Source: Sander lucioperca (Eukaryota; Chordata; Actinopteri; Perciformes; Percidae). From it: a stretch of DNA of 64,000 bases. The notes beneath the pieces are model-generated. The model was not told the DNA's origin. It did no database searches and worked only from the letters and a program-made list of their open reading frames with translations. The stretch spans positions 26,558,156 to 26,622,155 of the forward strand of contig NC_050182.1 of assembly GCF_008315115.2 (NCBI RefSeq). Reading direction: 5' to 3'. A program made the position numbers and the translations under genes. Below are positions 38,357 to 48,557 of this stretch, piece by piece (positions within the stretch are counted from its first letter, which is position 1; each line of letters starts with the position of its first letter).

Positions 38357-41300
38357 TTTTAGGCTGCAAACGTAACATAACGTGTGATATTGTTGAGGAG
38401 GAGCCATCCGCCTTCATTTATATTCTGCTTGTTACACAGAGAGAAAGTCCAAAGGTCATTGCACCATGGGCTTCTGAAGGAAGATAAAACTATAAAACAA
38501 AGAAATATTAACTCCTCACCCCCATGAAGCATTTTATGTAAATGCATGCATTGTAAACCATCAGATTTTTATTACTTTCCAAAGGTTTTCAAAGACATCC
38601 AGTGTGTCAGGCTGAATGATATGAAATGTATTTACAGTGATGCACAAGAATCAATCTAGAATTGTCTATTTGGTGTTATTGTGCTATAATAAAAATAATA
38701 ATAATAATTTGGGATAAATAAATATTTCACTCAATATCAGAATAATGTAGCTTATAAAAAATAAAGCAACAAGCAGATACAGAATACATTGTATTGTATG
38801 AAATGTTATCAGTCAAAACCATTGCCAATATCAGTGTGAGGCAACATCAGCATGCTAACATGCTCACATGACAAAGCTAACATGCTAATGTTTAGCAGAT
38901 ATATCACAATCACCACCATCTTGGTTTGGTGTGTTAGCATGCTAATATTTGTTAATTTAAAGTCCAGCTGAGGCTGATGGGAATGCCATTAGTTTTGCAG
39001 GGTTTTGGATATAAAGCAAAGTATTTGACAAAATGAAGGGATACTTAAATCTTAGCCACATTTCACAGCAATCCATTTAATATTTGTTATGAATTTTCAC
39101 TGAAAACCACAAATGTCAATCTCATGGTGGCGCTATAGGAAAAGTCAGGAGATCACAAAAGTCAGTAAAATGAATCCTCTGGGCACCATGACATTTTTTA
39201 GGGCAATCCATCCAATAGTTGTTGAGATATTTCAGTCTAAACCAAAGTGGTGGACCGACTGCACGACCATCATTGCCATCCCTAAAGCCATGTTGCTAAA
39301 AACTGAAAAAAATCTAAGTTGGAACCAATTATGGGTAAATTAAAAGAGGATATAGAGAACATTAGGTGGCTATAATGTAAAAGTAAATTGTCTTTTTCCA
39401 TTCAACATTTAATAGAACTTGTCATTGGTCCATGTTAGTTTAGCCTTATCTATGTAATGCCATTTAACACTCTGCTGACTCGTAAATGTGAAAGGTAAAA
39501 GGTGCATTTGACTTCCTCTCCCAGTGTGATTTCAGCTGTTCTGTACGGTGCCATGGCTCTCGGAGAAGCCAACTCTTTTGCTCCAAACTATGCTAAGGCC
39601 AAAATCTCAGCTTCACACCTCATGATGCTGCTGGACAAAGAGCCCGCCATTGACAATCTTTCACAGGAGGGAGAGTCACCGGTATAAAACACAAAGCCCC
39701 ACACACCAAACACAACACTTATAATACAGCTATTTACACACATGTACAATAACATACCACTCTTTTGTGTCATCTCTTAAAACCCCAGGACAAATTTGAT
39801 GGTAATGTGCACTTTGACAGTGTTAAGTTTAACTACCCTTCACGCCCTGATGTACCCATCCTCCAAGGGATGAATCTGAAGGTGAAAAAGGGAGAGACTC
39901 TGGCCTTGGTGGGGAGCAGCGGCTGTGGTAAGAGCACCACCATCCAGCTGCTGGAGAGGTTCTACGATCCCAGAGAGGGGAGAGTGGTGAGAAGACAAAT
40001 ATACACCCACGCTCTGTGTAACTGGCTGATTAACACTTGTGCCTCTTCACCTACTGTCAGCTAGCTAAAGGTTAGCTGACCAGTGTGTTTATGGCTGCTT
40101 TACAGCACTGTGCTGGGACCTAGAGACTGGATGAGGCTTGCGTAGCATGTGTTTTTATCTTTACTGCACCAACAGGTTAGGGTTAGGGTTAATCTTGATG
40201 GGATTCCTGTTGTTGCTGTGGTCTTCTGATATAGAAAAGGATATTGATTGCTATCTTAAGGTCATAAACCCCTATGAGTCGTCATCGAGGAAGAGGTGAA
40301 GTTACCCTGCCCGGAGGAAGCCCGGGGCCCCCGTCTGGAGCCAGGCCCAGATGGAGGGCTCGTCAGTGAGTGCCTGGTGGCCGGGCTTGCCATGAAGCCC
40401 GGTCGGGCACAGCCTGAAAAAGCAACGTGGCACCTCCCTCTCCATCCCATGGGCCCACCACCTGTGGGAGGAACCGCTGGGGGCGGGAGCGCTGCTGGTG
40501 GCGGTGAAGGTCAGGGGCCTCGACGGACCAGACCCGGGCGGCAGAGGCTGGCTCTGGGGACGTGGAATGTCACCTCTCTGTGGGGGAAGGAGCCGGAACT
40601 TGTGCGGGAGGTGGAGCGCTACCAGTTGGATCTGGTGGGGCTTACCTCTACGCACAGTCTCGGTTCTGGAACCATTCTCCTGGATAGGGGTTGGACTCTT
40701 TTCTTCTCCAGAGTTGCCCAGGGTGTGAGGGGCCGGGCGGGTGTGGGGATACTCTGACTGTTGTTTGTGCATATGCACCAAACAAAAGCTCGGAGTATTC
40801 AGCCTTCTTGGAGACCTTGAATGGAGTCCTGCATGGGGCTCCACTGGGGCTCCATAGTTCTGCTGGGGGACTTCAACGCGCACGTGGGCAATGATGGAGA
40901 CACATGGAGAGGCGTGATTGGGAGGAACGGCCTCCCTGATCTAAATCTGAGTGGTTGTTTATTGTTGTAGATTGTTTATAACGAACACCATGTTCGAACA
41001 TAGGGATACTCATAAGTGTACCTGGTACAAGAGCACCCTAGGCCAAAGGTCAATGATCGATTTTGTAATCGTTTCATCTGATCTGAGGCCGTATGTTTTG
41101 GACACTCGGGTGAGGAGAGGGGCGGAGCTGTCAACCGATCACCATTTGGTGGTGAGTTGGGTCAGGGGGTGGGGGAAGACTCTGGACAGACCTGGTAAAC
41201 CCAAAAGGGTAGTGCAGGTAAATTGGGAACGTCTGGAGGAGGCCCCTGTCCGACAGACTTTCAACTCACACCTGTGGAGGCTGGGGGCATTGAACCCGAG

Positions 41301-44300
41301 TGGACAATGTTCTAAGTTTCCATTGCTGAAGCTGTGGCAGGGAGCTGTGGTTTTAGGGTCTTAGGTGCCTCAAGGGGCGGTAACCCACGAACACCGTGGT
41401 GGACACTGGTGGTCAGGGAAGATGTCCGACCAGTCGGAGCTGGTTAATGTGGCTCGGGAAAGGGAAGTTTGGGGTCCCCTGCTGGAGCTGCGGACGAAGA
41501 TGGATCTTAAGGTCACTTTTTTAAAGCCCCTCTTCAGCTTTTTTTGAAATATTTTCAAGTGATGCACAATATTTTTTAAAACAAACTCACAGATAATCAT
41601 CATCCAACTGCCCCTTGGCTCTGTGGAGCTTTATTCAGTTTCTCACCATTGTTTAGGTTAGCCGGCCCACGGTCACAGCTCACATTAAAGGGAAAATTGG
41701 ATGTGGATGTTCAATCAGTACTGATGGTATATGTAGGCTATTGGAGAAATAAATGGCAGCTGTGCCTTAGGTACCACGATGCATTGCACGCTAGCGGCGA
41801 CTTCGCTTGCAGCTATGGCCGGCTTAGCGGCTGAGCCCCAGAGACACAGAGAACATTGGAAAGTGCAGTAGGGTTTTTTTTTTTTTTTTTAAGATTATTT
41901 TTTTGGGCATTTCCGCCTTTAATGGATAGGACAGCTAGATATGAAAGGGGAGAGAGAGGGGGAAATCGTCACAGGTCGGACACAAACCCTGGACCTTCTG
42001 CGTCGAGGAATAAACCTCTGTATATGTGCGCCTGCTCTATTAACCGGCCACACAGCAGCAGGCTTTTTTACACCATCCCTCATTCAGATAGATATAGATA
42101 AGGTTGAAAATCGCTGAAATTTCACTTTAACCTCGTTTTCGAAGTTCGTCAGGGTTTACCCAGGCTATCGTTTTCGGCCACAGCAGGCAGCTATTTTCAG
42201 CAAATAAGCTCTAAACACCCACTGCACACTAACTACGTGTTAACACAGACAAAGTTAGCAACTAGCTGGTAAACATAGTGGTGTGTTTAGCAGCTAAAGA
42301 GGCAAATATTTTACACAGGAGTTAGGGGAGACCAAAACTATCCATTATTACATGACAACAAGCTCCACAACTCCTTCTACAACAATTACTGCTAACATTT
42401 TCTTCTTCAGCTGCTGGACAATATAGATGCAAAACAGCTGAACATCCACTGGTTGAGATCCCAGATAGGCATCGTATCCCAGGAGCCTGTGCTGTTCGAC
42501 TGCACCTTGGCCGAAAACATCGCCTATGGAGACAACAGCCGCACTGCAACACTGGATGAGATAAAGGAAGCTGCTACAGCTGCCAACATTCACAGCTTCA
42601 TAGAAAGCCTGCCACAGGTAACTGCTGTGATGGTTCTAATGTTTTCATTAATGCTCTGTTCTCAGTCATGACATAGCCACAAATAAAAGGGAAGTGTGAT
42701 GTTTTTATATTGAGCAGTTTTAAACTTTACAAAATCTCACAACAGCCCTCTACTGGTACTGGGACAACCTAGAAGCCGTCGACCCTTCCCAATGCCTCTA
42801 TGTCAGCTCTGCAAAAATGTATGCTAATTTATGCGATTTATGTTTATTTTACAAATATTAGCTGTGCTTTTTGTGATTAATATTGGACAATGATGATAAC
42901 ATATGGCTATGACGAGTCACTCATCAGGATAGGGAAATCAGCTTGCTGACTGCTAACTGGTCGGTCATAGTTTTCAAATGCAAACATCGGAGAGAAAACA
43001 GGAAACGGAGGAAAAGGTGGAAATCTGAACTCCAGCTATGACTACGACAAGCTACACCAGCTCTGCATTGGAGGAGGCACCAGGGCAAAGGTGGAGGGAT
43101 TAAACACCAGCTGCAATCCCGGCCACATGGATGTTTTCTGCCAAGTACCCTACTAGCCAATGTACAGGCGACAATAAACAGGATGATCTCCGTGCCCGGA
43201 TCAATTTCCAACGAGATATCAAAAACTGCTTTAAGGCCATCGGCAGCATATAAGCAAGAACAGCTAAAGCAGAGGTTAATGGGTGGGTGCACCTCTCACA
43301 CCCACCAAGAACACCAAGAAAGCAGGACTCAAACTGTGTGCTGACCAACTATCGACAGTGTTCACAATGATATTCAACCTGTCACTGGCTCAGTCCCTGG
43401 TGCTTCAAGAAGTCTACCATCATTCCTGTGTCCAAGAAAGAAGACCAACCTGTCTGAATGACTCACTCACCTCTGTAGTGATGAAATGCTTTGAACGAGC
43501 ACAGTGGACCCACAGACCCTACAGTTTGTCTACCGTCCCAACCAATCAATGGAAGACGCAATAGCACACATTCCCCATCCCACCCTATCCCACCTGGAAA
43601 AGAATGGAAGCTATGTGAGATTGCTGTTCATTGACTTTAGTTCAGTATTTAACACCATAGTTCCTGATGAGTGGTCTGTTTATGTAGAGTGTCGTGAGGA
43701 TGACAAAGTACAACAGTGGTAATTTTAAAAAGGGGACCTGGATGTTCACGAAGGTCTTGAATCGTCCCTTCATGCTCTGGACTATAAGGGATCCAGGTGC
43801 TGAAATTTGCCCATTTGTACAATTGAACAGTTTTGGCTGCTGTACTTGTTCCTACTGTCTACACTAACAGCAACAATATCCCTTCCTAAAGTTTTTTTAA
43901 TGTAAGAGACAGGGGGCAAAATCCATGGTTCTCACTCTGAACATTTGCCGTGTATCCATGCATGTACAGACAATTATCACTGGATTACTTCAATACTGAA
44001 GAAAACTTAAAACCTGAGGATTGTCAGGCTCCAAGCCTAAATTTTAGCAGAGAACGAGGACTGTGGATTTTGTCCCCCATAACTCAAATTGAAATCGCTT
44101 TAAGAGGGTCCAGTATATACAGGAGGAACAATTACAGCAACCAAAAACGCTTTCAATGTGCACATGGGCACGTGAGTATTCTATTAAGGAAAGATGTGAA
44201 CCTATCCTTTAAGTGGTCCTCTGTGGATCATTTCAGGTTCAAAGCCAGCAGGGGTTGCTCCTCTCTCTTCTGCCAAGGACTCTTCTTTTCCTCCTCCTCC

Positions 44301-45190
44301 TCTCCATCATCGTGCGCTGCATCGTCATCCAGAGAGACTGACAGAAGCGCATGATCAGTCCATTGTAATTAGTACCAATTACATGGTTCTTTCTAGAAAA
44401 CTACTGACCCATAAAATAAAGTGTTACCAGATCATCTCTTCAGTAGAAAGTATTTACAATGAACACTGTTCACGCTAAAATGTGTTGATTACATCATGCT
44501 TCTTTAGTTTGACAGTATAACAATATCATGTGTCCCCTCTCTCTTTCTCTCTCTGTTTGTATGAGCAGAAGTACGACACTCAGGCAGGTGATAAGGGAGC
44601 GCAGCTGTCAGGTGGCCAGAAGCAGCGTATAGCCATAGCCCGAGCCATACTCCGCAACCCTAAATTGTTGCTCCTGGACGAGGCCACCTCTGCACTTGAC
44701 ACTGAGAGTGAGAAGGTGAGTGATGGAGGAGGGAGGGCTAAACTAAGTCACCAGTAACTAAATGATTACTTCCCACAAACGATGCTGGCACCAGTAAGAC
44801 CAATGAGAAGGAAAATGGGAATAAAAAAAATAACTAAATAATATATATCCTAAATATCTAAAATTACTTATTTTGCTAAAATTTTACTTGATTAAAATTG
44901 TGTAGAAATATCTGTTAAAGCAGAAAATCTAATTTAAAATGTACTAAGCGCCAGGGCACGGTGCTCCTCCACTGCTCGGCCATGCACTGGCACATGGAGG
45001 GAAGCCAAACACTGTTCATCTAAACACACTGCCCACACAAAGATGACACAGAGCTGCTTTAAAACCGGCAGTATCCCTTTAAGCACTGCACAGAGTAGTT
45101 AGTTAGTTACAGTGTTAAATTAGATCTTTTTATGTGTTTAAAGAGGAATATATATATATATATATATATAATTTTTATATAATATAATTT

Positions 45191-45222
<32 letters not shown>

Positions 45223-45798
45223 CATACATACACACACACAGTATATAGTAAAGATATTTTAATTTTATTTTTTATATACTGTGCTCCAATCTTGATCAAC
45301 CAACACTGATTACAAAACATAAGATATAAATACCAATACGATTATACAACAATATTCAAAAAGCAATAAAAAAAACTGTAAAAAGAATAGCTTACTTTAG
45401 ACTTATGGGTGTTAATATGGAGCAAACAGCAGTACTTCATGTAGACAAACATAAAAATTAGTGGCTATTTAATCAGTATTAATGCAGTATGTACTCACAT
45501 TTTAATAACAGTGTTGGAGTGGATGCCTAAAGTGTACTCAATGCTCACTGGAAATTAAGTAGTTAATTAAGAGTCATTCTGCTCTTTCCAGGTGGTTCAG
45601 GAGGCATTGGACGAGGCCAGTAAGGGCAGGACGTGTATCATTGTGGCCCACCGTCTGTCCACCATCCAAAATGCAGACCGCATCGCTGTCTTCCAGGGAG
45701 GAGTGGTGGTTGAAGAGGGGACACATCAACAGCTGCTGGCCAAGAAGGGAGTCTACCACATGCTGGTCACCACACAGATGGGCCACGGGAGGGAATAA
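24135..45798 (+). CDS. abcb4: ATP-binding cassette subfamily B P-glycoprotein (ABCB1/ABCB4 type)
   Basis: 27 coding exons: 24135-24199, 24352-24421, 25057-25219, 25318-25366, 25670-25861, 26980-27151, 27312-27436 (or 27445), 28239-28410, 28609-28722, 29753-29863, 29959-30084, 30336-30539, 30626-30796, 33784-33945, 34067-34252, 35524-35670, 35789-35893, 36685-36762, 37064-37147, 37323-37526, 37648-37748, 37891-38031, 39525-39681, 39789-39986, 42411-42617, 44569-44715, 45592-45798. Phases join to about 1285 residues, the length of mammalian ABCB1/ABCB4, with the same coding-exon count as human ABCB1. The product is a full transporter, TMD1-NBD1-linker-TMD2-NBD2. NBD1 has Walker A GSSGCGKST (about 430-438), signature MSGGQ (534-538) and Walker B FLLLDE (554-559). 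NBD2 has Walker A at about 1075-1083, LSGGQ (1181-1185) and LLLLDE (1200-1205). H-loops lie in AHRLST. N-glycosylation sequons NVT and NST lie in the first extracellular loop. It is a plasma-membrane efflux pump for drugs or phospholipid. Synteny gives the abcb4 name used in zebrafish; ABCB1 versus ABCB4 function cannot be decided from sequence. Confidence 0.95.
24586..24791 (+). repeat. Two GT microsatellites in abcb intron 2
   Basis: (GT)n runs at 24586-24642 and 24703-24791 are separated by about 60 bases of unique DNA. Both lie between coding exons 24352-24421 and 25057-25219. Confidence 0.95.
26014..26062 (+). repeat. CT microsatellite in abcb intron
   Basis: A (CT)n run of about 50 bases in the intron between exons 25670-25861 and 26980-27151, followed by AT-rich DNA. 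Confidence 0.95.
26401..26612 (+). mobile_element. L2-type LINE 3' UTR fragment
   Basis: Similar to the 3' end of the LINE at 12310-13793: it shares ttctgtccgaggtttct, gtctagacctactctatctg and ataaataaaattgaatt. Only the tail survives, in sense orientation within an abcb intron. Confidence 0.8.
26640..26830. repeat. Degenerate hAT-type interspersed repeat
   Basis: Includes attttctgttgatcgactaa and aatggcttccatttctgac, characteristic of the AT-rich family also present at 5505, 14980, 56050 and 62571. Ends are not resolvable. Confidence 0.45.
27463..27523 (+). repeat. GT microsatellite just inside an abcb intron
   Basis: A perfect (GT)n run starting about 17-27 bases after the ambiguous donor of exon 27312-27436/27445. 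Confidence 0.95.
28494..28598 (+). repeat. GT microsatellite adjoining an abcb acceptor
   Basis: About 105 bases of (GT)n, broken once by TTGTGTTG near 28540-28546, end 10 bases before the exon at 28609. Only ctctcttaag separates the run from the coding sequence. Confidence 0.95.
30960..31306. repeat. Degenerate repeat and first copy of a duplicated intron segment
   Basis: 30960-31150 resembles a fish repeat family with 'ccattgccatgaaatgttg' and 'gagccaccagcagg' segments. 31153-31306 (starting gatggcaccccattcattcg) is repeated in direct orientation at 33498-33651, with few mismatches and an 8-base insertion. Both lie in the intron between exons 30626-30796 and 33784-33945 of abcb. Confidence 0.75.
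31477..33278. mobile_element. DNA transposon with GGGTCTCATTTATAAA ends (PIF/Harbinger-like, tentative)
   Basis: The left end GGGTCTCATTTATAAA (31477) and right end TTTATAAATGAGACCC (to 33278) are perfect 16-bp inverted repeats, each followed outwards by CAG (31474-31476 and 33279-33281), a possible 3-bp duplication. Subterminal cgtacgcac motifs recur near both ends. The interior is decayed; a short ATG-initiated stretch near 31754 resembles the start of an accessory DNA-binding protein but is not intact. The superfamily is inferred from the 3-bp duplication only. A TTAA MITE (31878-32372) is nested inside. Confidence 0.65.
31878..32372. mobile_element. TTAA-flanked MITE (piggyBac-like), copy 2
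   Basis: Ends AGTGCTCATATTATG and CATAATATGAGCACT are perfect inverted repeats, bordered by TTAA at 31874-31877 and 32373-32376. It shares ends and interior with the copy at 14209-14715 in reverse orientation. It is nested in the 31477-33278 element and is therefore younger than it. Confidence 0.87.
33360..33651. repeat. tgttagcat-rich repeat and second copy of the duplicated intron segment
   Basis: 33400-33490 contains reiterated gtgagcatgttagcatgcag-type motifs typical of a teleost interspersed repeat. 33498-33651 duplicates 31153-31306 in direct orientation. The two copies flank the nested transposons. Confidence 0.75.
35905..35990 (+). repeat. CA microsatellite just after an abcb donor
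   Basis: A (CA)n run begins about 12 bases after the donor of exon 35789-35893, with one TA interruption near 35962. Confidence 0.95.
36027..36462. mobile_element. MITE with long inverted ends, interrupted by another MITE
   Basis: The left end aaggaatagtttgacatttt is followed by a cttattTgttttcttgctgagag-like segment. The right end, read in reverse complement, matches the same order (aagaaacagctcgacatttt, then cttattagctttctagccaa). The arms are diverged inverted repeats of about 50 bases. A second palindromic element occupies 36235-36377 within it. Confidence 0.65.
36235..36377. mobile_element. Palindromic MITE carrying telomere-like CCTAACC repeats
   Basis: Arms gtgttttaagcccccaacgt and cgttggggccttaaaacac are inverted copies, as are tctccttccaggcagcg and cgctgcctggaaggaga. 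The centre holds three tandem CCTAAC units (36294-36312). It is about 143 bp and non-coding. Confidence 0.8.
37161..37249 (+). repeat. CA microsatellite just after an abcb donor
   Basis: A (CA)n run starts within 20 bases of the donor of exon 37064-37147 and fills most of that short intron. Confidence 0.95.
38290..38353 (+). repeat. CA microsatellite in abcb intron
   Basis: A perfect (CA)n run of about 64 bases, 260 bases into the intron after exon 37891-38031. Confidence 0.95.
38820..39330. repeat. Teleost interspersed repeat with gctaacatgctaa motifs
   Basis: Contains cagcatgctaacatgctcac, agttttgcagggttttgg, catggtggcgctataggaaa and ccaatagttgttgagatatt, an order typical of a common fish interspersed repeat. 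A shorter relative lies near 33400-33490. Class unknown to me; it is non-coding. Confidence 0.55.
40276..41545 (+). mobile_element. LINE fragment with endonuclease domain
   Basis: Frameshifted coding sequence of an apurinic-like endonuclease of a non-LTR retrotransposon. Recognisable parts are LGTWNVTSL (near 40555), ELVREVERYQLDLVGLT, DTWRGVIGRNGLPDLN (near 40900), CTWYKSTLGQRSMIDFVIVS and LSTDHHLVVSWV (near 41140). The GC-rich 5' part and the gene style resemble I/Nimb-type fish LINEs, but the clade is a guess. The reverse transcriptase is missing. It lies in sense orientation in the abcb intron before exon 42411-42617. Confidence 0.8.
41866..42065. repeat. SINE-like or short dispersed repeat
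   Basis: After a T-rich stretch come gggcatttccgcctttaatg, ggacagctagatatgaaagg and ggggagagagagggggaaat, a block found dispersed in teleost genomes. The interval 42230-42330 (cagctaaagaggcaaatatt) looks like a second, unrelated dispersed repeat. Limits are approximate. Confidence 0.5.
43100..43730 (+). mobile_element. LINE reverse transcriptase fragment (CR1/Rex1-like)
   Basis: Broken frames encode pieces of a reverse transcriptase: a segment with SVVMKCFER (about 43480), then QFVYRPNQSMEDAI and LLFIDFSSVFNTI (to about 43665). They are similar to the central palm region of CR1/Rex1-type LINEs. Several frameshifts make it a relic. It is a different lineage from the endonuclease fragment at 40276-41545 and lies between abcb exons 42411-42617 and 44569-44715. 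Confidence 0.7.
45197..45242 (+). repeat. ACAT tetranucleotide microsatellite
   Basis: (ACAT)n followed by a short (CA)n, preceded by an (AT)n run at 45150-45170. In the last intron of abcb. Confidence 0.9.
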
Positions 45799-46128
45799 GG
45801 GTCCAGAGAGAGGACATAGGGAGCAGTACTACTGTACACAGATTGTTTTTAATCCTTTTGTTTCACTGCCCAGATTCAGTGGGACTGTTGTGGTCTGAAT
45901 GTGGCCTGGCTTGTTTGGAGATTGGACTCAGGGACCTTTCAGCCTTGTGAGAATCTGCCTTGCAGCTGTACCTCTTTAGGTCACATAGTTTGGTCTTGAT
46001 CAGACAAGTCACATTTCAGTCAAAAAGCCAAGTCTAACTTCTTACCACTGTTCATTAGTCATCACTTTTATGGGCCTTTTTCACAAAAGATATTGACACG
46101 TGGCAGTAGGAGCAGCACAGGTGTAAAT

Positions 46129-46134
46129 AATAAA
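46129..46134 (+). terminator. Candidate polyadenylation signal of abcb
   Basis: The first AATAAA after the abcb stop, about 330 bases downstream. A later one lies at 47119-47124. If the nearer is used, the abcb transcript ends before the convergent crot 3' UTR begins. Confidence 0.4.
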
Positions 46135-46852
46135 AAAGTGACTGAATTCCATAAGCTGCTTCAGTTTCAGGCTCCTGGTATTGTGCATGCTGGCTCACTG
46201 TCACATGCTCGGACACTTGAATGTTATTAGTATTCAACACCTGTCATTTTCCTACAATCACAAGTCAAAATGTCACCTTAAAAAAAGGCATATTGTATTG
46301 TACCCTCTCACGTTTCTCTTCTTCCTTGTTTCTTCCAAGCTTGTGCCTCGTACACTGGGACTCATTAGCTCTTGATTTCTGGTGTCATCTTCTGTTATGT
46401 GCTAAATACTTAGGACATATGTTAAGTGATTAAAGCTAACAATACACTGGATTTATTATGTATCATAGTGCATCAACTATACCTCTGAAACTGGGATCAT
46501 CATCACAAATTAGCTATGTTCTACAGTTTGTGTATTTGAACGCACTCTTGATAATTACTTTGATTGTCATGATGCAGCTTATTTTTTTTAACAGTTTGAG
46601 TTAATAATGGAATCGAAGTGCCTAAACAGAAAATATTGTATACACAGGGCTGTGCAGATTTGTATTTTTATTGTCACATGTTGGTTGCAAACACTAGGAA
46701 TCCTATTTGTCCTGTTTCTACAAATGAAAGGAATTACTAATTATTTTGTAGAATATGCTTTGTATGTGTTAAAACTATTACATTTTGTTATGTTCTGTTA
46801 TTGAACCATCACCTTATTTTAACGGGACAATCCAACAGATTTGAATCTCAAC

Positions 46853-46858
46853 TTTATT
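46853..46858 (-). terminator. Candidate polyadenylation signal of crot
   Basis: TTTATT on + reads AATAAA on minus, 1.7 kb beyond the crot stop. If used, the crot 3' UTR would contain the Tc1-like MITE at 47315-47726. Other minus-strand candidates may exist nearer the stop. Confidence 0.3.
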
Positions 46859-47314
46859 TGTCAGAATAACTTTGCTACATTTCCAAAATCACATACATTT
46901 AGCAAATTTGCAATCATAAAAATGTATTTAAAATGTTTAAGCTATCTTTCATATTTAAAGAAGCATAATCTTATTTACATTTTGCCATTTCCAAAATCTT
47001 TGTCAACAATCACAGAGAGGAAAAAAATCTGTTTAAGGCTCATTTGTTTTACAGCAGTCATCCTAATACAAAGTCATATGAACTTTAGCCATCTTTAACT
47101 TGACAAACAGAAAACACAAATAAAGGAAAGCTGTGTAGTGTGTAGGCACTATAAGGTGCAGTGACCAAATAAGTACAAACAACCCACAAACAAACAGTTT
47201 AAATTAATAGAAAAAGAATGTGCAACACCTCAATAGATTGGAAGGCAAACCTTAGTTTTCAGTAAGTGTCTATTTCAGTCGCAAATTGGAAGGTAGCAAA
47301 ATGTGATCCAGATA

Positions 47315-47726
47315 CACTACCGGTCAAAAGTTTGGGGTCACTTAGAAATTTCCATTTCACTCCATTATAGACAGAATACAAGCTGAGGCAGCAGTTTTCA
47401 GATTACATTATGTGCTTACATAATTGCAAAAGGGTTCTCAATGTTTTCTCCAATGTTAGCCTTTTAAAATGATATCAGATTAGTAAACAGAATGTGCCTT
47501 TGGAACATTGGATGAATGGTTGCTGCTAATGGGCAATGTAGATATTGCATTAAAGATCAGCCTCTTCTTTCTACAACAGTCGAGAACCCTTTTGCAATTA
47601 TGTAAGCACATAATGTAATCTGAAAACTGCTGCCCTGATTAAAAAAACAATGCAACTGATCTCAGCTGGTATTCTGTCTATAATGGAGTGGAATGGAAAT
47701 TTCTAAGTGACCCCAAACTGGTAGTG
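47315..47726. mobile_element. Tc1/mariner-type MITE with very long inverted repeats
   Basis: Begins CACTACCGGTCAAAAGTTTG and ends CAAACTGGTAGTG, flanked by TA on both sides (47313-47314 and 47727-47728). The arms are more than 100 bp: both contain the block around cattatgtgcttacataatt in inverted orientation. Length is 412 bp; there is no transposase frame. It lies between the convergent abcb and crot genes, probably in the crot 3' UTR. Confidence 0.9.
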
Positions 47727-48557
47727 TATAGTGATGGCAAATGTCTGTCAAAACCCACAACAACAGGTAGTCCTGTGACCTCAGCACTATTTACGTTACC
47801 ATGTTCAAATAAACTTTTAGAGTCAGAGTAATGTAGGGAACGTCTAACCTATACCTGTGTGGCTCTTGGCACTGAAGCATATTACAATCTATTTTTAGTG
47901 CCCGCCTACTATTACTATCAAAACTTTAATTACTTCTTTTTGTTGAGCATAATTTTGATCATATAAAGGCAAAAGTAAAAAAACAACCAATAAGACATTT
48001 ACTGATTTCTTAGGAAAACTATTTTTCAATTTCAGTCCAACGTAATAGTCGAGTACTGTTGTTGGATATTTCTGTAGATTTTCACTAATCTAAAACATAA
48101 AACAAAGGCAAATCAAACCTATTTACCATTTTCTTTTTCTATGGGTTTCATTGGAATGCCCTTTAGTATCACAGAAAGATTTAAGTTCAACAGTCAAAGC
48201 AGACAGAAGTTATTTTCTTCAATTGCACACCTCAGAATAGTCAGTGTCCGTTTGTCTGGGGGACACACATCATAAAAAAAGAAGGTCTTAAGCCTTAGCA
48301 TCAGCTTATCTTTAAGTTAAATGTGGATTAATACTGTCAGGATTTAAAATTAAACATTCAATATAATTTACACATGAATCAGAAAATGATATACTTAGAA
48401 AAGAACAATCTACACTAAAAGTCTTATCACTTCAAGAATGTTGATAGACTTTTTAATGCCAAAGCCAGTAGCTAACAGCAGTGCGGATTCTGTACCTTTG
48501 CATTGATCTGTGCTCAGAACAAACGGAGGGTTTGTGAACTGTGTGTGGTGTGAGTAC

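Noticed and set aside
40302..40883. 193-codon minus-strand open frame
   Set aside because: It is the antisense shadow of the GC-rich LINE endonuclease region on the plus strand.
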